In this document: piece by piece, positions 20,200 through 30,800 of the stretch
Numbering within the stretch: position 1 is the stretch's first letter
How the letters are laid out: every line of letters starts with the position of its first letter
Assembly (NCBI RefSeq): GCF_012295575.1
Contig: NZ_CP051180.1
Span: 1,240,001-1,304,000 of the forward strand
Origin: Ferrimonas lipolytica
Lineage (GTDB): Bacteria > Pseudomonadota > Gammaproteobacteria > Enterobacterales > Shewanellaceae
DNA: 64,000 bases
Direction of reading: 5' to 3'
The notes under the pieces: generated by a model
What the model was told of the DNA's origin: nothing
What the model saw: only the letters and a program-made list of their open reading frames with translations
Databases searched by the model: none
Made by a program: the position numbers and the translations under genes

Positions 20200-20703
20200 A
20201 TGAAAGCAGCAATCTCACTAGTTAAAACCATTGTTAGTTACCTGATTATCGGTTTACTGGCGCTCTGGTTTGGTGGCATGGCTCGGGGCATGATGATGGC
20301 ACCGGTATCTGGTGCTATCGATACGACCCCACTGCCAACCTTAGCTGGACAACCGCAGCAACTAACAAGCGGTGAGCCACAGCTCATCTATCTGTTTGCG
20401 CCATGGTGCACGATTTGTGAGTTGACCAGTCCAGCAGTGGTGAAGTGGCAGCAGCAACAGCGCAATGTCGTCGCCGTTGCGGCATCTTACCAACACCAAG
20501 CGGAAGTTGAAGCGTTCGTTGCTACCCATGCCTTAGATCGAACAACGGTTTTTTTAGCTACCGAGCAACTGCAGCAACAACTTGATTTAGTTGCATTTCC
20601 AACCTTTATTATCATTGACTCTGATGGCAGCCTGATATCAAAGCGAATAGGTTATAGCCCTGAGTGGCTATTGTCGCTGTATCTCAATTGGTATGGGATT
20701 TAG
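20200..20703 (+). CDS. Membrane-anchored thioredoxin-like protein
   Basis: 167 residues from ATG 20200. One N-terminal TM helix (IVSYLIIGLLALWFGGMA) is followed by an extracytoplasmic thioredoxin fold with redox motif WCTIC (family consensus WCxxC) and the cis-Pro segment VAFPTFIIID. It resembles the DsbE/ScsD-type suppressor proteins that reduce periplasmic thiols. Its partner is unknown and no other redox gene lies beside it. Confidence 0.8.
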   Translation: MKAAISLVKTIVSYLIIGLLALWFGGMARGMMMAPVSGAIDTTPLPTLAGQPQQLTSGEPQLIYLFAPWCTICELTSPAVVKWQQQQRNVVAVAASYQHQAEVEAFVATHALDRTTVFLATEQLQQQLDLVAFPTFIIIDSDGSLISKRIGYSPEWLLSLYLNWYGI

Positions 20704-21226
20704 CCACCAATGGCGGCACTCGATCTTGCTGACGACAAGCGCTAGTTCTGAGCCGGCCTCGATTGGATAAGGAGTGCCAATGACCGTGGCTAATGCCCAG
20801 CAACAGCAGGATTATAGCTTTACGGCGCTGCCATTAGCGTAAGTTACTTTTGTTCAATAGGCGCTACTGCAATCAAACCTAATGGCTGGCCGGTGTTACT
20901 GCTATCACAGCAGGTGCACGTTGTTTGGCATTAGAGACAACCTTTGTGAACCTTGCTGCGACAACGGAAATGTTGTTTGCGCTAATAATGTTTAAACCGC
21001 TAGCTAACCCCAGCGATCGTTTGTTGTTAAGCGCGACATAGTGTTACCGCTATGGTGAACTTCTGCTCTATTCCCAACCACGTTAGCTAACTCCCGAGCC
21101 CAAATAGCCACAATTTTTTTAAGCAATTATAGGGATTTGCTTCTAGCTTTTGCTGGAGTCGATTTTTTTTGTTGGTTGCATAACGATGAAGGGCCGTGGC
21201 TCAGGCAGACTTGATAGGGACATTTG
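20704..21226. other. Gene-poor region with possible decayed coding sequence
   Basis: No intact gene. A 20-codon ORF (20780-20842, MTVANAQQQQ...) has AAGGAG at a proper distance but stops at once. About 50 codons with coding-like composition then run to a TAG at about 21041 without a start (ending NPSDRLLLSAT). This may be the wreck of a membrane-protein gene. Evidence is compositional only. Confidence 0.3.
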
Positions 21227-22945
21227 ATGGCTATTGATGCGCGTGGCTTCGTGAACAGCCAAGTGGTAACAGACGTTTGTATTGTCGGGACTGGCCCTGC
21301 AGGTATCGCTATCGCGCGGGAGTTGATCGGCGCTGATATTAAGGTCACCGTGCTGGAAAGCGGTACGACCGACTTTGATCCGCAGACACAGCAGTTAGCC
21401 GCTGGAACCACCTTTGGCGATCCGTTGATTGCCCCTTACGAGGTGGTTAATCGTCAGTTTGGCGGTTTGTCGAACAGTTGGGTATTGAAGATAGAAAAGC
21501 ACCATATTGGGGTGCGCTACGCCATGTTTGACGAAATCGACTTTGAGCAACGGCAGAGTGTCGCCTTTAGTGGTTGGCCGGTAAAGCGGCAAACGCTAAT
21601 GCCATTTTTTGCCAGAGCACAAAAAATTTGCAAGATAGGCCCCCTTGATTACCATCCCTCCGCGTGGCTTCACGACCAACAGAGCGAACTGCCATTTGAT
21701 GTCGACGGACTCGAAACAAGCATGTTTCAATTTGGCCGACGAAAGACCTTCTTTGGCGACTATCGACAAGAACTTGAGAATGCCGACAACATTACTATCT
21801 ACCACTATGCCAATGCGGTGGAAGTGCGCACCAAAGAGGGCAGTCAAAGCATGGGCAGGGTTCGTGTAGCCTGTCTTAATGGTAATCAGTTTTGGGTAAC
21901 CGCTAAGGTGGTGGTACTGGCCTGTGGTGCCTTTGAAAACGCTCGCATCTTGCTGATGTCGAATAAGCAACAGCCGCAGGGATTAGGTAATCAACATGAT
22001 GTTGTTGGGCGCTACTACCATGATCATCCAACCGCGGTTAGCGGCTATTTTACTCCCCGTGACCGCATGGTTTTTGAGCGAGCTGGCGTTTACGATCTAC
22101 GGCAGGTCAAAGGGGTGCCAGTGCAAGGCTACTTGCACTTCTCCAAACCGGTGTTGCAACGTGAAGGCCTCATCAATATCAATAGCATGTTGTTTCCTTG
22201 CCCAAGCGTCCGACAAACGCGGGCGTTGGAATCGTTTAAAAGCGTCGGCGAAAACGGTTGGAGCTTACTAAAGAACTTGAATGCCAATGCCGCCGGGCTA
22301 AGAAAGCGCACCATTCCAGCAGGTTTCTTCAAGTCACTACCAAAACTGACCATCAATATGCTGCTTGGAACAGATGCAATCGTTAAAGCGATATATGCAT
22401 CTCTATTTCAACAACAGCCGTTGTTTCCTCAGTTTGGCCGAGGTGGTGGTTGGTCAGCATTAAGCGGCAATCATAAGCGCTTTGAGCGTTTTCAGGTGCG
22501 CCACTGTATTGAGCAAACGCCCCATCCCGATAATCGGGTTCGGCTTAGTGCCGAGCTTGACTCGTTGGGTTGCCCCAAGTTGGAGGTCCACTGGCATTGG
22601 CACAAACATGACGCCGACAACTTAACTCGAACGGTAAAATTAATGGCGGAAACCTTGTCCCATGCTGGCCTCGGTAGTTTCGACTATGAGCTCAATAATG
22701 AAGGCACAGTGGAGATAGTTAAGCCATCAGGCTCACACCATTTGATGGGAACCACCCGCATGCATGAGGATCCTAAATTCGGCGTGGTTGACGCCAACTG
22801 CCAAGTGCATGGTGTTGATAATCTATATATTGCTGGCAGTTCGACCTTTCCAACCGGTGGCTACGCCAACCCGACCTTAACCGTTGTGGCAATGGCATTA
22901 CGGATCGCCGACCACATTAAGCTTACTCTTCGCCCGCCAAACTAA
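21227..22945 (+). CDS. GMC-family FAD oxidoreductase
   Basis: 572 residues from ATG 21227 (AGGGA upstream; the TTG three bases before is not needed). Rossmann FAD motif VCIVGTGPAGIAIARELI, with LESG just after it. The C-terminal GMC domain has GSHHLMGTTRMHEDPKFGVV, then LYIAGSSTFPTGGYANPTLT. It probably oxidises an alcohol, sugar or sterol-like substrate. No signal peptide and no cytochrome partner gene is adjacent. Substrate unknown. Confidence 0.85.
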   Translation: MAIDARGFVNSQVVTDVCIVGTGPAGIAIARELIGADIKVTVLESGTTDFDPQTQQLAAGTTFGDPLIAPYEVVNRQFGGLSNSWVLKIEKHHIGVRYAMFDEIDFEQRQSVAFSGWPVKRQTLMPFFARAQKICKIGPLDYHPSAWLHDQQSELPFDVDGLETSMFQFGRRKTFFGDYRQELENADNITIYHYANAVEVRTKEGSQSMGRVRVACLNGNQFWVTAKVVVLACGAFENARILLMSNKQQPQGLGNQHDVVGRYYHDHPTAVSGYFTPRDRMVFERAGVYDLRQVKGVPVQGYLHFSKPVLQREGLININSMLFPCPSVRQTRALESFKSVGENGWSLLKNLNANAAGLRKRTIPAGFFKSLPKLTINMLLGTDAIVKAIYASLFQQQPLFPQFGRGGGWSALSGNHKRFERFQVRHCIEQTPHPDNRVRLSAELDSLGCPKLEVHWHWHKHDADNLTRTVKLMAETLSHAGLGSFDYELNNEGTVEIVKPSGSHHLMGTTRMHEDPKFGVVDANCQVHGVDNLYIAGSSTFPTGGYANPTLTVVAMALRIADHIKLTLRPPN

Positions 22946-23112
22946 CGGCATGCTGTTGGCTTCCTTAACAGCAACAGCCTTTGGTCAGCAGCGGCTAGCG
23001 ATTCTCCGGTAGTACAGACCTTAGCCACCTAAGACCGTTCTAGTCGCTCCGGTTACTCATTTGCTAAGCCATTGCTGCAAGCTCTTGCGAGCCACCGGCT
23101 AAAGTAACCCTA

Positions 23113-23130
23113 ACAGTGTGGTTACACTGT
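23113..23130. other. Perfect hairpin in intergenic DNA
   Basis: ACAGTGT-GGTT-ACACTGT, 7-bp stem, in the 255-bp gap before the NYN-domain gene. No T-run follows. It could be an operator or a structural element. Confidence 0.35.
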
Positions 23131-23200
23131 CTAGTTAGCCCCAGTCGGTGTAAGCTAAGCCCTGATAAATTAAGATTATTTCTAAGAGCCTAAAATACCC

Positions 23201-23680
23201 ATGCAGTCGGTTTTGATCCTATCTGACGTCCAAAACGTCTATTACACTACGCGACAACAGTTCGGCTGTAACTTTGATTACAACCGCTTTTGGCGCAGTG
23301 CGACTGCAAATCGAAATGTGGTTAATGCTTTTGCCTACGCCATCGATAGTGGTGATGAAAAGCAGCGTCAATTTCAGAATATTCTGAGGGCGATCGGCTT
23401 TGAAGTAAAACTTAAGCCATTTATTCGACGAGCAGATGGCACTGCTAAGGGCGATTGGGACGTCGGCATCACCATCGATGCGATGGAGCATGCGGCTGAT
23501 GTTGATGTGGTGATTCTACTTTCTGGCGATGGTGACTTTGCCATTTTAGCTAATCATATTCGTGCCAAATATAACGTTGAGGTTGAGGTGTATGGGGTTG
23601 AAGCCCTAACCGCCAAGGCGCTTATTGACGCTGCCGATCGCTACGTTCCTATTGCCGGGGAATTGCTGTTGCAACGCTAG
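23201..23680 (+). CDS. NYN-domain (PIN-like) nuclease family protein
   Basis: 159 residues of the LabA/DUF88 NYN family, PIN-like metal-dependent RNases. The acidic residues of the predicted active site are present: LILSDVQNVYY near the N-terminus, GDWDVGITIDAME, and the LLSGDGDFAIL motif. Single gene with its own terminator. RNA target unknown. Confidence 0.85.
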   Translation: MQSVLILSDVQNVYYTTRQQFGCNFDYNRFWRSATANRNVVNAFAYAIDSGDEKQRQFQNILRAIGFEVKLKPFIRRADGTAKGDWDVGITIDAMEHAADVDVVILLSGDGDFAILANHIRAKYNVEVEVYGVEALTAKALIDAADRYVPIAGELLLQR

Positions 23681-23705
23681 TTAAAATTGCGACACCGCTG
23701 ATACT

Positions 23706-23730
23706 AAAAAGGAGCCACTGGCTCCTTTTT
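23706..23730. terminator. Bidirectional terminator
   Basis: AAAAAGGAGCC / GGCTCCTTTTT between the convergent NYN gene and the RelA/SpoT-like gene. Confidence 0.85.
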
Positions 23731-23751
23731 AGTTTTTTGTAACTGGTGGCG

Positions 23752-24504
23752 TTAGCCGACTTTGTGTTTTGGAGTGATGTAATTGCTCCACGCGGTTTCG
23801 TACATCTGGGTGGATTGCCATTTGAGCTTGTCTATTTGTGCCAATTCAAATTCAGATGGATTACTGCTGCGCCGTTCAATCTGCTGAATCTGCTGGTAGA
23901 TGTCGTGCTCTGGACCATTTTTAATCGCAGCAATTTCGCTTAAGTGGATCTGTACTTCAGCAATATGACCGCTAGCGGGCAAGCGAACCAATAGGTTCAT
24001 GTCACGATAGCCATTGGCTTTAGGGGTTGCGAAACGGTTTTTAACCCGTACTACCTCAACCTCACTTTTGAGCTGGCGGTAGGCTCGTACAACGCCATCA
24101 ACGTCATTGGCTACTAATGAGCTGCGCGCCAGATCAGTCAGTCTGGTTACGTCACCATCGCAATCGGCGTGGAGCTTGGCTAATGCACGTTGTGGGCTTT
24201 TTACTTGAGGAATGAGTGCATCGGTGGCCGAAAGGTAGGCACTTTTTTGGGTTAGCATAGCAAGCTCATTTTGAGCATGTTGCGCTTGTTGGTACAGCGG
24301 TTCGAAGGTTGTTAGTGCTTGAGTAGGTTGGTAAGCCTGATAACTGGCGATGGATTCAAGCACGTTGCCGGTATGAAAACGGTTCTGTTCAGCCGCGTTG
24401 TTTGGCTGGTGCTTTTGTTCAAACTGCGACTGCGTTGCGAAGCCTGCGGCGGGTTGCCCCACCATCATCAACATCGCTAACGCCGTTTTAAAAAACTTTC
24501 CCAT
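23752..24504 (-). CDS. Exported RelA/SpoT-like nucleotidyltransferase-fold protein
   Basis: 250 residues. A signal peptide (about residues 1-23, MGKFFKTALAMLMMVGQPAAG) precedes a helical segment. The RelA/SpoT synthetase-like fold follows: SPQRALAKL, LTDLARSSLV (Asp124), NGYRDMNLLVR (165-174) and AEVQIHL (Glu183). Both acidic positions expected for pyrophosphokinase catalysis are present. There is no HD hydrolase domain and no ACT/TGS. The sequence predicts secretion to the periplasm, where ATP and GTP are scarce, so the activity is a puzzle. No adjacent antitoxin-like gene. Confidence 0.75.
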   Translation of the reverse strand: MGKFFKTALAMLMMVGQPAAGFATQSQFEQKHQPNNAAEQNRFHTGNVLESIASYQAYQPTQALTTFEPLYQQAQHAQNELAMLTQKSAYLSATDALIPQVKSPQRALAKLHADCDGDVTRLTDLARSSLVANDVDGVVRAYRQLKSEVEVVRVKNRFATPKANGYRDMNLLVRLPASGHIAEVQIHLSEIAAIKNGPEHDIYQQIQQIERRSSNPSEFELAQIDKLKWQSTQMYETAWSNYITPKHKVG

Positions 24505-24772
24505 CTCGACTCCTTTGTCGAACTGTAGAACCTATTTGATGGGGTTAAGCTGCGATAGTTTCAATGAGATGGGTTGAGTTTGTTTCATTCTGTGACTGGA
24601 GTCGTACAAAAGCCAATCACCCCTTAAAACATATTCATGGGATGCAAGGCTATGTTCAAGTATCACCGCTGACGTCAAAGCACAGACACTATCTCAATAT
24701 TATCGGTTAACGCCTTTGGGGGATTGTCGCGGTGAAGCAAGTGCGTGGTTTGCCTGCGGGTATTGCCGATGG
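24505..24772. other. Upstream region of the RelA/SpoT-like gene
   Basis: I see no gene here. It lies between the RelA/SpoT-like start and the lon terminator and presumably contains the promoter of the former. Confidence 0.5.
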
Positions 24773-24797
24773 AAAAACGGGAGGCGATTGCCTCCCG
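24773..24797 (-). terminator. Terminator of lon, separated from lon by a repeat element
   Basis: Perfect 8-bp stem CGGGAGGC-GATT-GCCTCCCG. Read on the minus strand it is followed by TTTTT. The MITE-like element at 24806-25056 lies between it and the lon stop codon. Confidence 0.75.
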
Positions 24798-24805
24798 CTT
24801 ATTAT

Positions 24806-25056
24806 GGCTGTGAACCAATTAAGTGTTGATCTTCCAATACAGTTAAAGCACCGACTAGGCGATTCGCGATACAAGGCTAACGCACAACCGCCGTTGATCT
24901 TCTGCCGCATTGGAGCAGTCCAGCGAAGCGCTTTGGCCTGCGACCTAATGCATATAAGAATGTGCCGTCGCCACCGTGACATTCTCCCCTAAAAGCACCG
25001 CAATCGGTGAAGCCGAAGGCTTAAGATAAACGTCAACAGCTAACTACGACACGGCC
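24806..25056 (-). repeat. MITE-like element, copy 4 (251 bp)
   Basis: Begins GGCTGTGAACCAATTAAGTG and ends TAACTACGACACGGCC. Flanking octamers cttattat and tttattat agree at 7 of 8 positions. It sits between lon and its terminator, so lon transcripts should include it. Confidence 0.85.
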
Positions 25057-25071
25057 TTTATTATGCCGATG

Positions 25072-27495
25072 TCAGCCAAACATGATTTTGGCCACTTGAG
25101 CGTATTGCTCCGCAAAGTGGGCGGTTATACCTTCTTTAACATAATCCGGTAACTCGTCGAAATCGCCGCGGTTGGCTTCCGGCAGAATCACCGTTTTGAT
25201 TTTCTGGCGCTTGGCGGCAATAACCTTCTCGCGGATCCCACCAACCGGCATTACTTGTCCGGTTAAGCTCAACTCACCAGTCATGGCAATACCCGCTAAT
25301 GGGGCCTTATTTAGGGCTAGGGAGAGCAGGGCAGTAGCCATGGTTACACCGGCACTTGGCCCGTCCTTTGGGGTTGCGCCGTCAGGTACGTGCAGGTGAA
25401 TAAAGGCTTTGTCATAGAAGCTTGGTTCGGCGCCGTACTTTTCAAGGTTGCAGCTAATGTAGTTGTGGGCAATGCCTGCCGACTCCTTCATTACATCCCC
25501 AAGCTGACCAGAGAGCTTAAGGTTACGGCTCTGGTTATGAACAATAGTGGCTTCTACCGGCAGGGTTACCCCACCCATTGAGGTCCAAGCCAAACCGGTA
25601 ACAATTCCGGTACCAGAGAGAACCTCTTCGTTTTTGAAGCGGGTCATACCCAGCATCGGCTCAATGTCTTTAATGCCAATGCTCAGTTTTTCTGATTCAC
25701 TCTCCAGCAGCTTAACTACCGACTTACGAACAAGCTTAGCCAACTGCTTCTCCAGTGCGCGTACCCCTGCTTCGCGGGCGTAACCTTCAATCACGATTCG
25801 CAGAGCGGGATCGCTGATCTTAAGTTGGGAGCGCTTCAGGCCCGCTTTTTCTAGTTGGCGTGGCCACAGGTGGTGTTTAGCTATCGCTAGCTTCTCTTCG
25901 GCAAGGTAACCAGACAAACGAATGACGTCCATACGGTCTAGTAGCGGCCCCGGAATGCTGTCTAAGGTGTTAGCGGTACATACGAATAATGCCTTTGATA
26001 GATCCAGTCGGACATCAAGGTAGTGATCGAGAAACTCAACGTTCTGCTCCGGATCGAGGGTTTCTAGCAGAGCCGAGGCCGGATCGCCCTGGAAGCTCTT
26101 ACCCATCTTATCGATCTCATCGAGCATGATGACCGGATTCATCACTTCAGACTCTTTCAGTGATTGCACCAACTTGCCCGGCATTGCGCCGATGTAAGTA
26201 CGGCGGTGGCCCTTGATCTCGGCCTCATCACGCATACCACCAACGCTAAAGCGATAGAATGGACGCCCCAAACAAGCAGCAACGGATTTGCCAATTGAGG
26301 TTTTACCAACGCCCGGAGGACCAACCAACAGGATGATAGAACCGCCGATTTCGCCTTTATAGGAGCCAACCGCAAGAAACTCAAGGATCCGCTCTTTAAC
26401 GTCTTGCAAACCGTCATGGTGTTTATCAAGCACTTTACGAGCTTTGGCCACATCGATACTGTCTTTGCTGAACACCCCCCATGGCACATGAGTCAGCCAA
26501 TCAAGGTAACTGCGAGTAACAGCGTATTCCGGCGAGCCGGTTTCCAGCACCGATAGCTTTTGCATCTCTTCATCGAAGCGCTTTTGGGTTTGCTTCGGCA
26601 GAGTTTTACCTTCAATACGTTGGCGGAATTCATCGGCATCGGAGGTTTTATCGTCTTTAGACATTCCCAGCTCGCGCTGAATCACCTTGAGCTGTTCACG
26701 GAGGAAAAACTCACGCTCACGCTTATCGAGCGTTTTGTTTACCTCTTTAGAGATCTCAGAGTGAACCTTGGCTGCATCAAGCTCCTTTTTCAGCAGCGCT
26801 AATACCTTTTGCATCCGCGGCAGCAGACTGACGGTGTCGAGCACGCTTTGCAGTTCGGCAACAGAGGCGGTGGTAATCGCGGCACCAAAGTCACTGAGCG
26901 GCGAAGGCTCGCTTGGGCCAAAACGCTCTAAATACTGCTTTAACTCTTCAGAGTAGAGTGGATTGAGCGGGATCAGCTCTTTCAATGCCTTAATGATGGC
27001 AATGGCGTAAGCTTTAATCTCTTTGGTATCTGGGTGTTCTTCAATTGGGTAGCTCAGCTCAGCCAAGTACGGCTGCTCCTTAGTTACCCAGCGGAGTACG
27101 TGGGCCCGCTCAACCCCTTCTGCTACGAATTGGAATTGCCCATCTTCAGTCTGATCAAACTGATGTACCCGCACGACACAACCGGTTTGCGCCAGTTTGT
27201 CTAAATTGAGTTCACCATTGGCAGCGTCTGGTTGGCTGGTATGAAACAGCACCATCAACTTATGTTCGCTCTCTTCAACCGCTTTTAAGGTTGATTCCCA
27301 CTCACCGCCTTTGACGGCAACAGGCATGACTTGGGCAGGAAAAAACGGTCGGTTTTGCAACGGCATCACCGGAAGCACGTCGGGTTTGGTTACCGGCACC
27401 AGCTCGGTTTTAGCCTCAGCGCTGGCGGCGTTGCCATTAACGTCGAGGCTAATGTTCCAGTTGGCACTGAACTCGTTGATAGGATTGTTGCTCAT
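25072..27495 (-). CDS. lon: Lon-family ATP-dependent protease
   Basis: Cytoplasmic AAA+ serine protease. 807 residues from ATG 27495 (MSNNPINEF...); a further 38 codons upstream are open but look non-coding. N-terminal LON substrate domain from LPVMPLQNRPFFP, Walker A LLVGPPGVGKTSIGKS, Walker B MLDEIDKM, protease dyad Ser714 in PKDGPSAG and Lys757 in REKVIAAKR (43 apart, as in E. coli Lon). It is not in the usual clpX-lon-hupB setting and reads as divergent from the formate dehydrogenase. It is therefore probably a second Lon-type protease rather than the housekeeping copy; that is inference. Confidence 0.9.
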   Translation of the reverse strand: MSNNPINEFSANWNISLDVNGNAASAEAKTELVPVTKPDVLPVMPLQNRPFFPAQVMPVAVKGGEWESTLKAVEESEHKLMVLFHTSQPDAANGELNLDKLAQTGCVVRVHQFDQTEDGQFQFVAEGVERAHVLRWVTKEQPYLAELSYPIEEHPDTKEIKAYAIAIIKALKELIPLNPLYSEELKQYLERFGPSEPSPLSDFGAAITTASVAELQSVLDTVSLLPRMQKVLALLKKELDAAKVHSEISKEVNKTLDKREREFFLREQLKVIQRELGMSKDDKTSDADEFRQRIEGKTLPKQTQKRFDEEMQKLSVLETGSPEYAVTRSYLDWLTHVPWGVFSKDSIDVAKARKVLDKHHDGLQDVKERILEFLAVGSYKGEIGGSIILLVGPPGVGKTSIGKSVAACLGRPFYRFSVGGMRDEAEIKGHRRTYIGAMPGKLVQSLKESEVMNPVIMLDEIDKMGKSFQGDPASALLETLDPEQNVEFLDHYLDVRLDLSKALFVCTANTLDSIPGPLLDRMDVIRLSGYLAEEKLAIAKHHLWPRQLEKAGLKRSQLKISDPALRIVIEGYAREAGVRALEKQLAKLVRKSVVKLLESESEKLSIGIKDIEPMLGMTRFKNEEVLSGTGIVTGLAWTSMGGVTLPVEATIVHNQSRNLKLSGQLGDVMKESAGIAHNYISCNLEKYGAEPSFYDKAFIHLHVPDGATPKDGPSAGVTMATALLSLALNKAPLAGIAMTGELSLTGQVMPVGGIREKVIAAKRQKIKTVILPEANRGDFDELPDYVKEGITAHFAEQYAQVAKIMFG

Positions 27496-27891
27496 GAATA
27501 CTGCCAATGAAGTGAATAATCTGCAGTTTGATATGGGGACACTGCGCTTAAAACCAAGTGTTTGCAGCGATAATTTCGATAAGAAATTGCTGTTACTGGC
27601 CAACTGCACAAACCGCTGTGCGTTTTGGGCGATGTCCAGTACGACGGCGTTAGCAGGTTTTATCGATACGTTAAGTAAATCGCTGTCACCGCAACATCTT
27701 GCTATCTTTCTGAGTACGATTGGGTTGAATTGGGTTTATGGACTGTGCGTTTGCTCACGAAAAGCTGGTAAAGCGCTGAGGACATACGGCGAAGGCGGTA
27801 TCCTGCAGCGGCATTGAATGCATCAAACCGGCTCCGATTTATTTACATTCTTTCTCGCCCGTACGGAGCGGACGGCAAGGTGGTTACCCAT

Positions 27892-30800
27892 ATGATCAAA
27901 CTGATTCTCGACGAAAAAGAGTTGCATGCACCGGCAGGTGTACGCTTGTTGGACTGGGCGCGCGAACAGGGCGCGACTATCCCATCGCTGTGCGGCGATA
28001 ACCAAACCGACAAGAAAACGCCATGTGACTTGTGCGTGGTTGAGATTAATGGCGAGATCGTACGCAGCTGTGAATACCACGTTACCGACGCGGTAACGGT
28101 GGTAAGCCATTCGGAAGCTTTGACTCTGCGTCGTCAACAAGCGCTAACCCGAATCCTGTCTGATCACCATGCAGATTGTGAAGCGCCTTGTAAGACGGCC
28201 TGTCCGGCCGCGGTGGACATCCAATCTTATCTGTTCCACATCGCCCAAGGCGATGAAGTAAAAGCCAACGAAATTGTAAAACAGAGCTTGCCAATGCCGA
28301 TGTCGGTAGGGCGGGTCTGTCCGGCATTCTGCGAAACCGAATGTCGTCGTAACTTGGTTGATGAGCCGCTGGCTATCCGGCAGTTGAAGCGCCACGCTGC
28401 CGATATCGACCTCAATGGTGAGCAGCCGCACCTAGCACCAATTAAGGCGAAAAATGGCAAACGCGTTGCCATCATTGGGGCAGGACCTGCGGGTCTATCT
28501 GCCGGTTACTTCCTTAGTCACCAAGGCGTTGAAGTTGACCTGTTTGAGTCCATGCCGGAAGCCGGTGGTTGGCTTCGCTACGGGATCCCCGAGTACCGCC
28601 TGCCCAAGCAGACCTTAGCCAAAGAAATTGAGTTAATGTGCCGCGCTGGCATGAAGATCCACACCAACAAGGCCATGGGTAAAGATCTGCAATTGGCGGA
28701 TCTGCAGCAGCAATATGACGGCGTTTGCTTGGCTATTGGTGCACAACAAGCGGTTGATATGCCGTATACCGGTTCGGATCTGGATGGAGTATTGCTAGGG
28801 GTAGATTACCTCAAGGCATTCTCAGCCGGTGAGCCGGTTAGTGTTGGTAAAAAGGTTGCCGTAGTCGGTGGTGGTAACACCGCCATCGATTGCGCCCGGA
28901 CGGCACTGCGCCAAGGTGCTGATGTCACTATTATCTATCGTCGTACCAAAGCGGATATGCCGGCGGAAGATTACGAAATCCACGAAGCGGAAGTGGAAGG
29001 GATCGACTTTATGTTTATGTCGGTGCCGGTAGAAAACGTCGCTGATGAAAATGGCCGTATTGCCAAGGTTAAGGTTGAAGCGCTTAAACTGGGTGAGCCA
29101 GACGCCTCTGGTCGTCGTCGTCCTGAGTCAACCGGCGAATTCAGTTGGCATGAGTTTGATACCGTTATCCCAGCGGTAAGCCAAAAGCCTGATACGAGTG
29201 CACTTGGCGATGCCATTGCGCTGACCCGTTGGAACACCGCCGATGCGCCAGATTCGACCTTCCACACCGGTGGCAACACCTTCGCCATTGGTGATTTTCG
29301 CTTAGGTCCAGCTACCGCCGTAGAAGCGATAGGCGAAGGCCGTCGCTGTGCTGAAGTGATGCTTAACTTCTTTAACCAAGGCAAGATCGCCGTAGCAGAT
29401 CGCGAGTTTAACTCCCGTAAAGCAGAGCGTTTAAAAGACGTTGAAAGCCGTTACTACGGTGATGTTCCCGTTGCTGCACGGCTAAAAATGCCAGAGTTGG
29501 CAGTGAATGCCCGTACCAGTACCTTTGGTGAGGTCGAGACCGGTTTCGACCGTGATCTCGCCATTGCTGAAGCCGCCCGCTGTTTGGAGTGTGGCTGCCA
29601 GAAAAGCCAAAGCTGCGATCTACGTGATTACGCCACCGAATACCGCATCAATGATGATGATTTAGGCAAGGATCACTACAGCAAGTACGCGGTTGATGAA
29701 TCGTCGCCGTTCATTCGTTTTGACGCCAACCGCTGTATTGGCTGTGGTCAATGTGTTCAAGCCTGTCGCGATGAAGGCGTGCATAACGTATTGGATCTGG
29801 CTGACAATGGCCAACGCTGTAAGGTTAAGATTGGCAATGGCGAACTGCTGTCGGCGTCGGATTGCGTCCAGTGTGGTGCCTGTGTCCAAGCATGTCCGGT
29901 GGGTGCCATTACTGAGAAGAACGTCAGCCAACATGGATTGGCCAACAACTACAAACAGGTAAATACGGTTTGTACATACTGTGGTGTTGGCTGTGGTATC
30001 ACCATGCACGTTGATGAAAACACTAATAAAGTGGTTAAGGTTAGCGGTGTTGAAGGTTCTCCAGTAAACCAAGGTATGCTTTGTGTTAAAGGGCGTTTCG
30101 GCTTTGATTTTGTAAACTCGGAACAGCGCTTAACCCAGCCATACATTCGAGTGAATGGCGAGCTACAACCAGCCAGCTGGGACGACGCCATTAGTTTGAT
30201 AGCCAAACGTTTCACCGAATTGAAAACCGAGTTTGGTAGTGGGGCGTTGGCGGGCTTGTCGTCGGCTAAAACCACCAATGAAGAGAACTACCTGTTCCAG
30301 AAGTTTATTCGTACGGTGGTGGGCAACAATAACGTCGACCATTGTGCTCGTTTGTGTCACGCCACAACCGGTACTGGCTTGGAGCCAACCATCGGCAACG
30401 GCTCAATGACCAACAACATTGCTAGCATCAAACATTCTGAATTGGTGTTTATCATCGGTTCCGATACGGCCACCTCGCACCCGGTTATCGCCTCGCATAT
30501 TCGCCAAGCAACGCTAAATGGCAACGCCAAGTTGGTGGTGGCGGATCCACGCAAGGTCGACATGGCGTTTCATAGCGATCTGTATCTGCAGCATCGCCCA
30601 GGTACCGATGTCATGCTGCTGAACGCACTGGCACAAGAGATCATCCGTAACGGCTGGCAAGATCAAGCCTTTATCGATGGTCGTACTGAACAATATGACG
30701 CCCTTTATGATGAGGTGATGCGCAGTCAATACTCAGTGGAGAACGCGGCGATTGTTTGTGGTGTCGACGTAGCTGGTATCAAGCAGTTGGCTAAGATGAT

